Of a stretch of 45,947 bases of DNA, positions 1 through 8,263 are shown in pieces. The position numbers and the translations under genes are program-made. Position 1 is the stretch's first letter. Each line of letters starts with the position of its first letter. The notes under the pieces were generated by a model. It ran no database searches. It was not told the DNA's origin and saw only the letters and a list, made by a program, of their open reading frames with translations. This DNA is from Pseudomonadaceae bacterium (GTDB taxonomy: Bacteria > Pseudomonadota > Gammaproteobacteria > Pseudomonadales > Pseudomonadaceae): positions 1-45,947 of the forward strand of contig JAUVZY010000022.1 in the NCBI GenBank assembly GCA_030602315.1, given 5' to 3'.

Positions 1-1077
1 ATGGCTCGAGGTGGCGGTGACGTCACCGGCCAGCGCGTTGATCGAGTCCACCGCGCGCAGCACCTGCTCGCGGCCGCGGCGGGCGGTCTGGTCGGTATCG
101 CGCGAGGCCTGCGAGGTGCTCACCGCGTTGCGTGCCACCTCTTCCACCGCCGTGGTCATCTCGTTGACCGCGGTGGCGGCCTGCTCGATTTCCTGGTTCT
201 GCTGATGCAGGCCGCGGGTCGAGTCTTCGGTCACCGCGTGCAGCTCCTCGGCGGCCGAGGCCAGCTGATTGGAGGAATCGGAGATGCGCTGCAGAGTGTC
301 GCGCAGGCTTTGCTGCATGCCATGCAGGGCCCCGAGCAGGCGCGCCGGCTCGTCGGTGCCATCGGCCTGGATGATGTCGGACAGATCGCCCTTGGCCACG
401 GTTTCGGCCACCTGCACCGCGCGGTTGAGCGGCAACACGATGGAGCGGGTCAGCAGGATGGCCAGGAGCACGGTCAGCAGCGTCGCCAGCACCATCACGC
501 TGATCACCCCGTAGAAGGCCTCGTTGAAGGCCTGCAGGGTGGACTGGGCCGCCTTGCCCGCACCGGCCTGGTTGATTTCCACCAGCTCATCCAAAGCCTT
601 GCTGGTTTCGCTGGCGAACAGGCGCAAAGATCCATTGGCAAGGCTGCGGGCGGTGTCGGCGTTGCCCTGGCGAAGGCTGGCGATCAGTTGCTGCTGCTGG
701 TCGAAATACTGGCCGATCGAGCGCTGCAGACGTTCATACACCGCTTGCTCTTCGGCCGACGTCACCAGCGCCTTGTACTGCCCGAGATATTTCTGCAGCT
801 CTTCGCGTTCGCGCAGCATCTCGGTCTGGCCCTGGTTCAGCGTGTCCTCGTCAGGCGACAGCAACAGGCGCAGGGTGGCGATGCGCACCAGCAAAAAATG
901 CTGGCTCAGCTCCCCGGCGGTGACCACGCTGGGCAACCAGGTCTTTTCGATCTCATCGCTGGCATCACGCATCTGCCGAATCTCGGTAAGCGCGAAGAAG
1001 CCTAGGATGAACACCATCAGCGCGACCAGCGCAAAGCCCACAGTCGCCCGCACCGCAATCTTCATGTTTCGCAGCAT
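1..1077 (-). CDS. Methyl-accepting chemotaxis protein (3' end outside window)
   Basis: Transmembrane chemoreceptor that would signal to CheA/CheW at a cell pole. The visible 359 codons give a short cytoplasmic N-terminus, a first membrane helix (about residues 10-32), a periplasmic four-helix-type sensor domain (about 35-185), a second membrane helix (about 190-212) that runs into a HAMP segment ending near 265, and the start of the methylated coiled coil (QNQEIEQAATAVNEMTTAVE). The conserved signalling hairpin lies beyond base 1, so the gene is cut by the window, not naturally truncated. Start at 1077 is chosen for AAGG about 8 nt upstream; an ATG four codons later is possible. The ligand cannot be told. 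Confidence 0.9.
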   Translation of the reverse strand, partial: MLRNMKIAVRATVGFALVALMVFILGFFALTEIRQMRDASDEIEKTWLPSVVTAGELSQHFLLVRIATLRLLLSPDEDTLNQGQTEMLREREELQKYLGQYKALVTSAEEQAVYERLQRSIGQYFDQQQQLIASLRQGNADTARSLANGSLRLFASETSKALDELVEINQAGAGKAAQSTLQAFNEAFYGVISVMVLATLLTVLLAILLTRSIVLPLNRAVQVAETVAKGDLSDIIQADGTDEPARLLGALHGMQQSLRDTLQRISDSSNQLASAAEELHAVTEDSTRGLHQQNQEIEQAATAVNEMTTAVEEVARNAVSTSQASRDTDQTARRGREQVLRAVDSINALAGDVTATSSH

Positions 1078-1221
1078 GTTGAATACCTTTGGAAAAAAAT
1101 GACCGCCGTTTCGACGGATAAGCCGGGGTGCGACGCAGGTTTGCCCTGTCTTGTTGTGTAAGCTTTTTCTTACACTAGACTATTACAAGAGTTGTACAAA
1201 TCTTTTTTTGTGTACAGCCTG

Positions 1222-1245
1222 AAAAAAACGGGCCGCAGCCCGTTT
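1222..1245 (-). terminator. Rho-independent terminator of the Cys-rich protein gene
   Basis: On the minus strand a hairpin AAACGGGC-TGCG-GCCCGTTT is followed directly by a run of T, about 17 nt after the stop codon of the copper-storage-like gene. It separates that gene from the chemoreceptor downstream. Confidence 0.8.
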
Positions 1246-1261
1246 CCTGCCCGCCACCGGC

Positions 1262-1591
1262 TCAGGCGGCCATGCGCTCGCACGCCTCGGCGCAGGCCTG
1301 ACAGGCTCTGGCGCACTGCTGGCAGTGCTCGTGCGGGTGCTTGCCACACTCCTCGCCGCACTGGCGGCAGACCTCGGCGCACAGTTGGCAGATCTGTCGG
1401 GCCAATTCGCTGTTACGCGCCATGGCTCCGGCGGCCAGTTCGCAGATCGCGGCGCAGTCGAGATCGAGGGCAATGCAGCGCGCCATCTTCTTCACGTCGT
1501 CTTCGCCAAGGCAGGCGGCGGCGCAGGTGTGGCAGGCGAGGGCGCAATCGCTACAGGCGCGGATGCAGGCTTGGAAGGCGGAATCGAGCAT
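1262..1591 (-). CDS. Four-helix-bundle copper-binding protein (DUF326 / Csp-like)
   Basis: A 109-residue protein with 19 Cys spaced as CxxxC, CxxC and CxxxCxxC along predicted helices, for example CIRACSDCALACHTC at 9-23, CQLCAEVCRQCGEEC at 68-82 and CQQCARACQACAEAC at 90-104. This is the pattern of copper-storage proteins, which bind many Cu(I) ions through Cys lining the inside of a four-helix bundle. No signal peptide or Tat motif is seen, so it resembles the cytosolic type (Csp3). The start has a clear GAAGGAG Shine-Dalgarno. It lies about 100 nt downstream of the SDR gene on the same strand and ends in a terminator. Copper binding is inferred from the family pattern; zinc or another soft metal is possible. 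Confidence 0.85.
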   Translation of the reverse strand: MLDSAFQACIRACSDCALACHTCAAACLGEDDVKKMARCIALDLDCAAICELAAGAMARNSELARQICQLCAEVCRQCGEECGKHPHEHCQQCARACQACAEACERMAA

Positions 1592-1695
1592 GGGGGTCTC
1601 CTTCGGCAGTGAAAGAAGGCGCCCGGCATGGCCAGGCACTCTTTCTGTCGACGGAGCCCCGCGGGGGGAGTTTCGCCGGCGGGACCGGCGGCGGT

Positions 1696-2788
<1,093 letters not shown>

Positions 2789-2846
2789 CTGCGCGGACGC
2801 ACCCGCAGCTCCTACGCCTGTCTTCGCGAAAACTGGAGGGTCATCG

Positions 2847-2936
2847 ATGAAACGCCCCACTGCCCCGGCCTGCCGGCCGTCATCCCGCCTTCCGGTGCCC
2901 GCCCTCACCGCTCGGGAGACCACCGCATGCGATTGA
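2847..2936 (+). CDS. Possible 29-codon leader ORF after riboswitch 1
   Basis: An ATG preceded by GGAGGG opens a 29-codon frame (MKRPTAPACRPSS...) that ends at 2936, overlapping the permease start codon at 2927 by ten bases. The overlap and good ribosome site suggest a coupled leader peptide, but the residues resemble nothing I know and the composition is what random GC-rich DNA gives. It may be fortuitous. Confidence 0.3.
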   Translation: MKRPTAPACRPSSRLPVPALTARETTACD

Positions 2937-3742
2937 TCAACCGCCGCCCCGGCCGCCCCGGCGCGCTGATGCTGGCGATCCTGCCGTTCGCCCTGCTGCT
3001 GATGCTCTACCTCGGCGGCTCGGCCCAGCGCCTGGCAGAAAACCCGCGCGACAAGCTGTTGCCGAGCATGGAGCAGATGGCAGACGCCGTGCAGCGCATG
3101 GCCTTCACCCCGGACAAGCGCTCCGGCGACTACCTGATGTGGCAGGACACCGCCGCCAGCTTGAAGCGCCTGGGCATCGGCCTGGGCATCGCCGCGGTCG
3201 CCGGGCTGTGCCTGGGCATCGCCGCCGGCACCCTGCCGCTGTTCGGCGCCTCGCTCTCGCCGTTGCTCACCGTGCTGTCGATGGTGCCGCCGTTGGCGAT
3301 CCTGCCGATCCTGTTCATCGTCTTCGGCCTCGACGAGCTGTCGAAGATCATGCTGATCGTCATCGGCATCACCCCGGTGCTGGCCCGCGACCTGGAGCAG
3401 CAGGCGCGGCAGATTCCGGCCGAGCTTCTGATCAAGGCGCAGACCCTGGGCGCCAACACCTGGACGCTGATCCTGCGGGTGGTGCTGCCGCAGCTGTTGC
3501 CGCGCCTGTTGATCGCCCTGCGCCTGGTGCTCGGCTCGGCCTGGCTGTTTCTCATCGCCGCCGAGGCCATCGCCTCCACCGATGGGCTCGGCTACCGCAT
3601 CTTCCTGGTGCGCCGCTACATGGCGATGGACGTGATCCTGCCCTATGTCGTGTGGATCACCGCGCTGGCCTGGGCGATGGACTACGGCCTGCGCCGCCTG
3701 ACCCGCACGCTGTTCCCCTGGTACGAAGGAGCCAAGGCATGA
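2927..3742 (+). CDS. ABC transporter permease, guanidine uptake (SsuC/TauC-like)
   Basis: A 271-residue inner-membrane permease of the nitrate/sulfonate/taurine family with about six hydrophobic segments. The cytoplasmic EAA-like loop that docks the ATPase is AELLIKAQTLGANTWTLI (about 166-183), followed by VVLPQLLPRLL. It is the first solid gene after guanidine-I riboswitch 1 and overlaps the ATPase gene by ATGA. Permeases of this family are standard members of guanidine-I regulons, where they are thought to import guanidine. Its substrate-binding partner is not in this operon but behind a second riboswitch at 8264. The start at 2927 (GGGAG nine bases upstream) is preferred to upstream in-frame codons because those lie inside the aptamer. 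Confidence 0.88.
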   Translation: MRLINRRPGRPGALMLAILPFALLLMLYLGGSAQRLAENPRDKLLPSMEQMADAVQRMAFTPDKRSGDYLMWQDTAASLKRLGIGLGIAAVAGLCLGIAAGTLPLFGASLSPLLTVLSMVPPLAILPILFIVFGLDELSKIMLIVIGITPVLARDLEQQARQIPAELLIKAQTLGANTWTLILRVVLPQLLPRLLIALRLVLGSAWLFLIAAEAIASTDGLGYRIFLVRRYMAMDVILPYVVWITALAWAMDYGLRRLTRTLFPWYEGAKA

Positions 3743-4563
3743 CCATCCCTCACACCGGCTCCGGCAAGAGTTTTATAGAGGCGAAAAACGTCTGGCAGGA
3801 GTACGGCGACCAGATCGTGCTCGAGCGCCTGAACCTGCAAGTGAAGGAAGGCGAGTTCTGCACCCTGGTCGGCGCCTCCGGCTGCGGCAAGTCCACCTTC
3901 CTGCGCATGCTGCTCGGCCAGGAGCGCCCCAGCCGCGGCGAGATCCTGCTGGACGGCGCGCCGATCGCCAACGAACCCGACGCCAGCCGCGGCGTGGTGT
4001 TCCAGCGCTACTCGGTGTTCCCGCACCTGTCGGTGCTGGACAACGTCGCCCTCGGCCTGGAGTTGCCGCGCTCCCCGCTGCTCGGCCGCCTGCTCGGCGG
4101 CGCCAAACGCCGCGCCCGCGACGAGGCGGCGACGATGCTGGAAAAGGTCGGCCTCGGCCACGCGCTGAACAAATACCCGGCGCAGCTCTCCGGCGGCATG
4201 CAGCAGCGCCTGGCCATCGCCCAGGCGCTGGTGATGAAACCGCGCGTGCTGCTGCTCGACGAACCCTTCGGCGCCCTCGACCCAGGCATCCGCAAGGACA
4301 TGCACGGCCTGCTGCTGGAGCTGTGGAACGAGACCCGGCTGACCGTGTTCATGGTCACCCACGACCTCTCCGAAGGCTTCACCCTCGGCACGCGCCTCTT
4401 GGTATTCGACAAGCCGCGCCTCGACCCCCACGCCCCCGGCGCCTACGGCGCGCGGGTGACCTATGACATCCCGCTTAACGAGCAGCGCCGCGCCGCGCGC
4501 GCGGCCGACGCGGTGTTGCCGGCGCAGGTGGTGGAGCGGTTGGAGAGCGTGCAGGAGAGGTGA
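3739..4563 (+). CDS. ABC transporter ATP-binding protein, guanidine uptake (SsuB/TauB-like)
   Basis: A 274-residue nucleotide-binding subunit. Walker A is GASGCGKST (about 46-54), the Q-loop lies near VVFQRYSVFPHLSV, the signature is LSGGMQQR, and Walker B plus D-loop is VLLLDEPFGALD, followed by the switch histidine in MVTHD. It should drive guanidine import with the permease just upstream, whose stop it overlaps by four bases. A short insert (LPRSPLLGRLLGGAKRR) sits before the signature, and a C-terminal extension of about 50 residues carries the PLNEQRR-type tail seen in this transporter group. Guanidine specificity is inferred from the riboswitch. Confidence 0.9.
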   Translation: MTIPHTGSGKSFIEAKNVWQEYGDQIVLERLNLQVKEGEFCTLVGASGCGKSTFLRMLLGQERPSRGEILLDGAPIANEPDASRGVVFQRYSVFPHLSVLDNVALGLELPRSPLLGRLLGGAKRRARDEAATMLEKVGLGHALNKYPAQLSGGMQQRLAIAQALVMKPRVLLLDEPFGALDPGIRKDMHGLLLELWNETRLTVFMVTHDLSEGFTLGTRLLVFDKPRLDPHAPGAYGARVTYDIPLNEQRRAARAADAVLPAQVVERLESVQER

Positions 4564-4587
4564 AGCGGGCGGCACCGCGGTGCTTGT

Positions 4588-4763
4588 GTAGGGTGGACAA
4601 CCGCGCAGCGTTGTCCACCATTCGTTCCCGCGTAGGCGGTGAACCTGGCCGAACACCGTGCGGCGCGGGTGGCTGCGCCGTTGCACTATCCCGCGCACCG
4701 ACCGCCAGCCATTCCCCGAGCTAGCGCCCATGGTGGACAAGGCTGCGCCGTTGTCCACCCTAC
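4588..4763 (+). repeat. Two GTAGGGTGG-type palindromes downstream of the ABC operon
   Basis: Hairpins at 4588-4619 (GTAGGGTGGACAA...TTGTCCACC) and 4733-4763 (GGTGGACAA...TTGTCCACCCTAC), in opposite orientations. A third of the GGGAAA/TTTCCC subtype is at 5134-5165. They are REP-like extragenic palindromes also found at many other places in this window. The 4564-5197 gap otherwise holds only the dispersed element; no gene is supported. Confidence 0.8.
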
Positions 4764-4796
4764 GGCCGCCGCGTTTAGGCGATAACCGCAAGCCAC

Positions 4797-5092
4797 CGGC
4801 CTGCACGGACTCTCAGTCCCCGTCAGGAGGCCGAGTGCAGGTGGGCGCGCAGGGGGTCGCGAGGCATGGACGCCGAGCGAGGGATGAAGGGGCGGGGCCG
4901 CCGAGGCAGGGACGCCCCTTCAGACCGACCCCCGGAGCGGCGCCGGAGCGAGGGCAGTCTGGCTGTGCAGCAGCCAGACCCGGATGTCGGGGGGCGCTTT
5001 CTTTTGCTTACTTCTCTTTGCGCCGGGCGGCGATCCGCAAACAAAGAAAATTGAGGCGCCGTGCAAGGCGCAACCTGTCGCCCACCGCCGCA
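4797..5092 (+). repeat. Dispersed ~265-bp intergenic element, copy A
   Basis: This stretch aligns along its length with copy B (7598-7868) and, inverted, with copy C (36455-36711). Shared blocks include CCTGCACGGAC, GTCAGGAGGCCGAG, CGCCGAGCGAGGGATGAAGG, CTTCAGACCGACCCCCGGAG, CCCGGATGTCGGG and GCCGTGCAAGGCG. The terminal A/T-rich hairpin present in B and C is degraded here by a GC-rich insertion in the loop. No ORF is conserved between copies and no transposase is present, so it looks like a non-autonomous repeat or structured RNA. Confidence 0.8.
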
Positions 5093-5197
5093 AACGTGGT
5101 TGGCTCAAGCACCTATCGCTGCTGCACCAGACCGTAGGGTGGGAAACGGCGCAGCCTTTCCCACCACGCGGCCAGCACCGCCGTGACAGGCGCCCCG

Positions 5198-6124
5198 CTA
5201 CTCCAGCACCTCCAGATACCGCCCCAACGTCTCCGCCTCCGCCTCGAACCACCGCTGGGCCTCGGCCGGAGCCGCCGTGACCACCACCGGCCGCCATTCC
5301 GGCTCCAGGGTGTCCACCTCGAACAGCCTGACCACCGCCCGCCCTTCCGGCGTTTCCAGGCACTGGCGCAGGCGCCCGTCGGCCAGCCGCTCGAACCCAT
5401 CGAGCACCAGCGCCTGCCCGACCCGCGCCGGCACGGTGGACAGCGCCACCCGGTAGCCCGATTGCGCATCGCCCAGCGCCAGCGAAGTCTCGAAATCGAA
5501 CAGCGCCGCCAGCGCCGGCGCATCGGCGTGCTCGGCACGCTCGCGCAAGCCCAGCGGCGCGTCGGGCAACGCCGCCGGCCGACCGTGCACCCAGCCGGCA
5601 TGCGCGCCGCAGACGATCAGCCCGCCGCCCTGATGCAGCAGCTCGCCGCTCTGTGCGTCGCGCTCGTCGATCAGGCGCAGGCCGAGCAGTGGGCCGCCGC
5701 TGGCCTGCAGGCGCCAGTCCTCGACGTAGATGCCGCTGGGGGCGAATTCGATCATGCAGTTACCGACCCGCTGCAGCAGCGCCGGCTCCGGCCAGCGGTT
5801 GTGCAGTTGCAGCGACACCCCGCCCTGCCAGCTCAGCCGGCCCTCGGCCCAGACGCTGTCGGCCACCCAGCCCTCGTGGTTGGCCAGCACCCGCCGCTCT
5901 TCGGCGCTGTAATCGGCCAGCGGCCGCACTGGCAGCGCCGGGCCGTCCGGCAGGCGCAGATCGATGGTGAAGGTGCGGCTCTGCAGCCAGTGCACCTGGG
6001 TGCGCTCATCGCTGCGCCCGTCGGCGAAGCTGATGGTGCGCCGACGAAAATGCCCGAGCATCCACTCCGGCACCCCACCCTCGGCGCGTTGCGGATGGCG
6101 GCTGGCCAGTTCGAAGAGGTTCAT
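5198..6124 (-). CDS. Unknown protein, paralogue of 24756-25562, guanidine-II controlled
   Basis: A 308-residue soluble protein I cannot name. The N-terminal part has PEWMLGHFRRRTISFADG...DERTQVHWLQ (21-49) and then IDLRLP; farther on are CMIEFAPSGIYVEDW, GGGLIVCGAHAGW and FETSLALGDAQSGYRVALST followed by VPARVGQALV. The same landmarks recur in the product at 24756-25562 (YLGVWQRRRLS, DLRLP, FELSFG, SSLPGRAGQHLL), so the two are homologous. Many short amphipathic strands with conserved Trp suggest a beta-barrel (lipocalin/calycin-like) binding protein; this is inference only. Its start overlaps the stop of the 2OG oxygenase (ATGA), so both share one transcript behind the guanidine-II leader. 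No signal peptide. It might bind an oxidised guanidine derivative or act as an enzyme of a new family. Confidence 0.85.
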   Translation of the reverse strand: MNLFELASRHPQRAEGGVPEWMLGHFRRRTISFADGRSDERTQVHWLQSRTFTIDLRLPDGPALPVRPLADYSAEERRVLANHEGWVADSVWAEGRLSWQGGVSLQLHNRWPEPALLQRVGNCMIEFAPSGIYVEDWRLQASGGPLLGLRLIDERDAQSGELLHQGGGLIVCGAHAGWVHGRPAALPDAPLGLRERAEHADAPALAALFDFETSLALGDAQSGYRVALSTVPARVGQALVLDGFERLADGRLRQCLETPEGRAVVRLFEVDTLEPEWRPVVVTAAPAEAQRWFEAEAETLGRYLEVLE

Positions 6125-7146
6125 GCGTTCACCCCCTGGCGGCCGGGACCGAAGCTCGACAGCCCCAGGCTGCCCTCGGGCAGTTTCAGCTCGCCGGCCT
6201 CCAGGCGCTCGCGCAGGTAGCGGAAGGTCTGCGCGGTCTGCGCGTACAGGTGGTCGCCGCAGATCACCGGGGTGTACTGGCGCTCGCCGCGCGGGGCGAG
6301 ACCCTCGATCGGCGCGATGCGGGTGTCGTAGTCGCAGGCGCAAAACAGCGGGAAGGCGAAGCGTTCCTCGGCGACCTTGCGCACCCGGTGCGCGGTGGCG
6401 ACGAACTGGCCGTTGCTCAGCACCTCGAGCATGTCGCCGATGTTGATGACGAAGGCGTCCTCCACCAGCGGCACGTCGATCCACTCGCCGGCGCCGTTCT
6501 GCACCTGCAGGCCCTCGGCGGTGGGCAGCAGGATGGTGAAGCACTCGTAGTCGGTGTGCGCGCCGATGCCGGGGCGGTCGGCGGCCGGGTCGGTATCCAG
6601 CGGGTAGTGGATCAGCCGCAGCTGGCTGGTGGGCTGGCGGGTGATCGGCACGAAGGTGTCCTCGGGCAGGCCGAGCGCCAGCGCGAAGCCGGCGAACAGC
6701 CGCTCGCCGAGCGCCAGCGCCGCGCGGTAGTAGGCGCCGACCTGCTCGCGAAAGGCCGGCGAGTCCGGCCACTGGTTCGGCCCCAGCAGCGGAAAACGCT
6801 GCGGGCCGTCGGTGTAGTCGTAGTTGACGTCGTAGGCTTCCTTCAGGTCCTTGCTGCCACCGGCGAACTGCTCCTCGCCCTCCGGCACGTAGCCGCTGTG
6901 GTTGCTCGACTGGCCGATGTAGACGCGCATCTTTTCGTCCAGCGGCCGGGCGAAGAAGGCGCGGGCCTGCTCCAGCAACCCGTCGCGCAGCGCGCGGGAA
7001 ATGCCGTGGCCGGTGACCATCAGAAACCCCACCTCGCGGGCGGCGCGGCCGAGCTGCTCGGCCACCGCCTGGCGCGCGGCCGGGTCCGACGCATACAGGC
7101 CGGCAATGTCGATGACGGGGATGGCGGTGAAGTCGGTATGCGACAT
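6121..7146 (-). CDS. 2-oxoglutarate/Fe(II)-dependent dioxygenase (IPNS-like)
   Basis: A 341-residue oxygenase of the isopenicillin-N-synthase superfamily. The N-terminal half is the DIOX_N domain (PVIDIAGLY...VGFLMVTGHGIS). The jelly-roll core carries the iron ligands H197 and D199 (HTDYECFT) and H253 (TAHRV), with R262 of RFAFP as the likely 2-oxoglutarate anchor. Such enzymes couple oxidation of a substrate to decarboxylation of 2-oxoglutarate. Known relatives release guanidine by hydroxylating arginine (ethylene-forming enzyme) or homoarginine. Here the leader is a guanidine-II motif behind a sigma-54 type promoter, and the gene lies within the guanidine-utilisation island. I therefore infer oxidation of a guanidino compound, possibly dealkylation yielding guanidine. 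Substrate unknown; the ethylene-forming enzyme itself is not implied. Confidence 0.9.
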   Translation of the reverse strand: MSHTDFTAIPVIDIAGLYASDPAARQAVAEQLGRAAREVGFLMVTGHGISRALRDGLLEQARAFFARPLDEKMRVYIGQSSNHSGYVPEGEEQFAGGSKDLKEAYDVNYDYTDGPQRFPLLGPNQWPDSPAFREQVGAYYRAALALGERLFAGFALALGLPEDTFVPITRQPTSQLRLIHYPLDTDPAADRPGIGAHTDYECFTILLPTAEGLQVQNGAGEWIDVPLVEDAFVINIGDMLEVLSNGQFVATAHRVRKVAEERFAFPLFCACDYDTRIAPIEGLAPRGERQYTPVICGDHLYAQTAQTFRYLRERLEAGELKLPEGSLGLSSFGPGRQGVNA

Positions 7147-7173
7147 GGCAACCTCTCTGAATAGATGAGTTAC

Positions 7174-7210
7174 CTGGTCGTCCAGAAAAGCGGCGGGTCG
7201 GGTCGTCCCG
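7174..7210 (-). promoter_or_regulatory. Guanidine-II (mini-ykkC) riboswitch before the 2OG oxygenase
   Basis: On the minus strand two short hairpins stand in tandem: CGGG-ACGA-CCCG (7210-7199, extendable by one pair) and CTGG-ACGA-CCAG (7185-7174), with a 13-nt linker. Twin stem-loops with ACGR loops are the whole consensus of mini-ykkC, whose two loops bind two guanidinium ions. The second hairpin ends 15 nt before the AGAGAGG ribosome site (7158-7152), the usual place for translational control. Confidence 0.85.
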
Positions 7211-7246
7211 AAGGCCATGGCAATGGCCCCAGCGAGCGTGAGGGGA

Positions 7247-7262
7247 AGCGAGTTTTGTGCCA
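7247..7262 (-). promoter_or_regulatory. Sigma-54 type promoter for the 2OG-oxygenase operon
   Basis: Read on the minus strand: TGGCAC-AAAAC-TCGCT, with GG at 7261-7260 and GC at 7249-7248 and exact N10 spacing. It closely resembles the promoter of riboswitch 2 (TGGCAC-ACAAT-TCGCT). The predicted start near 7236 leaves a leader of about 90 nt containing the guanidine-II hairpins. Confidence 0.7.
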
Positions 7263-7315
7263 GTGGGAGTGGCGCGGGACGGCGCAGTACTGAACCAGAA
7301 CCGCCGCAGCGGGCC

Positions 7316-7600
7316 CATGGTGGACAAGGCTGCGCCGTTGTCCACCCTACGGGGCACCGTGCTACCGGCCTGCGCGGACGCGAGTCTCCGTCAGGAGGTC
7401 GAGTGGAGAATTGTGAATCCCGGAGCCGCCCATGGTGGCCAAGGCTTCGCCGTTGTCCACCCTAGGGGGCACCGTGCTACCGGCCTGCGCGGACGCGAGT
7501 CTCCGTCAGGAGGTCGAGTGGAGAATTGTGAATCCCGGAGCCCGCCCATGGTGGCCAAGGCTTCGCCGTTGACCACCCTACGGGGCACCGTGCTATCGGC
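7316..7600 (+). repeat. Tandem ~115-bp repeats, palindrome joined to the head of the dispersed element
   Basis: Units start at CATGG in 7316, 7431 and 7547 (spacing 115 and 116). Each has a palindrome (GGTGG-CAAGGC-TTCGCC-GTTG-CCACCCTA type), then GGGGCACCGTGCTA-CGGCCTGC, CGGACGCGAGTC and GTCAGGAGG. Units one and two continue to GTGGAGAATTGTGAATCCC. The third passes into full-length copy B. Units one and two therefore carry only the first ~45 bp of the dispersed element. Confidence 0.85.
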
Positions 7601-7868
7601 CTGCACGGACGCGAGTCCCGTCAGGAGGCCGAGCGGAGGTGTTGCGCAGGGGGGCGCGAGGCATGGACGCCGAGCGAGGGATGAAGGGGCGGGGCCGCCG
7701 AGGCAGGGACGCCCCTTCAGACCGACCCCCGGAGCGGCACCGGAGCGAGGGGAGTCCGGGGGCGAAGCGCCCGGACCCGGATGTCGGGGTGGGCTTTCTT
7801 TTGCTTACTTTTCTTTGCCCAAACAAAGAAAAGTGAGGCGCCGTGCAAGGCGCAACCTGTCGCCCGCC
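7598..7868 (+). repeat. Dispersed ~265-bp intergenic element, copy B
   Basis: This copy has the best-preserved 3' hairpin: ACTTTTCTTTG (7807-7817), loop CCCAAA, CAAAGAAAAGT (7824-7834), then GAGGCGCCGTGCAAGGCGCAACCTG. It is nearly identical to copy A upstream of the hairpin except for the variable arm (AGTCCGGGGGCGAAGCGCCCGGAC, itself a hairpin). The remainder of the gap, 7869-8020, shows no feature I recognise. Confidence 0.8.
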
Positions 7869-8020
7869 GCGGGGAAAGTAGTCGGCGAGATCCAGAAGGG
7901 TCGGCGCTCCGCTCCCGGCCCGCCCCAATACCGTGCACAACCACCGCCAAACGCCCCATCCCTTGGCACGCCAGGAAGCAACAAGGCGCCAAACCCGCCT
8001 CACAGCCCCCTCCCCCGAAC

Positions 8021-8036
8021 TGGCACACAATTCGCT
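8021..8036 (+). promoter_or_regulatory. Sigma-54 type promoter upstream of guanidine-I riboswitch 2
   Basis: TGGCAC-ACAAT-TCGCT, with a perfect -24 half and GG (8022-8023) / GC (8034-8035) at N10 spacing. It lies 65 nt before the aptamer. A small hairpin (TATCCGG-CTCATC-CCGGATA, about 8057-8077) lies between promoter and aptamer. Confidence 0.75.
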
Positions 8037-8101
8037 TTGTCTGTAGCGTGCAGGAGCTATCCGGCTCATCCCGGATACGGCACCACAATCTGTAAATGGA
8101 C

Positions 8102-8191
8102 GACTAGGGTTCCGGTTCGCTCAGCGAACGACTGGTCCGAGAGTCGTCGACCTCCGAGCGGGGTTACACGGCGGGATAAAAGCCCGGGAGA
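8102..8191 (+). promoter_or_regulatory. Guanidine-I (ykkC) riboswitch 2
   Basis: Conserved blocks ACTAGGGTTCCG, CTGGTCCGAGAG and ACACGGCGGGATAAAAGCCCGGGAG are intact, with P2 (GGTTCGC-TCA-GCGAACG) and P3 (TCGTCGACCTCCGAGCGGGGTT) between them. The aptamer ends about 73 nt before the substrate-binding-protein gene. It should activate that gene and the cgd genes behind it when guanidine is present. Confidence 0.97.
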
Positions 8192-8263
8192 ACGCGCCTT
8201 TCGAAGCGATTCGAAACGTGCCGCGACTCCTGCTTGCATCCAACCTCGTAACGGAGATTTCCC

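Noticed and set aside
1..1005. Long open frame on the plus strand at the window start
   Set aside because: It is antisense to a clear chemoreceptor; high GC gives long shadow frames, and its His/Gln/Gly-rich translation resembles no family.
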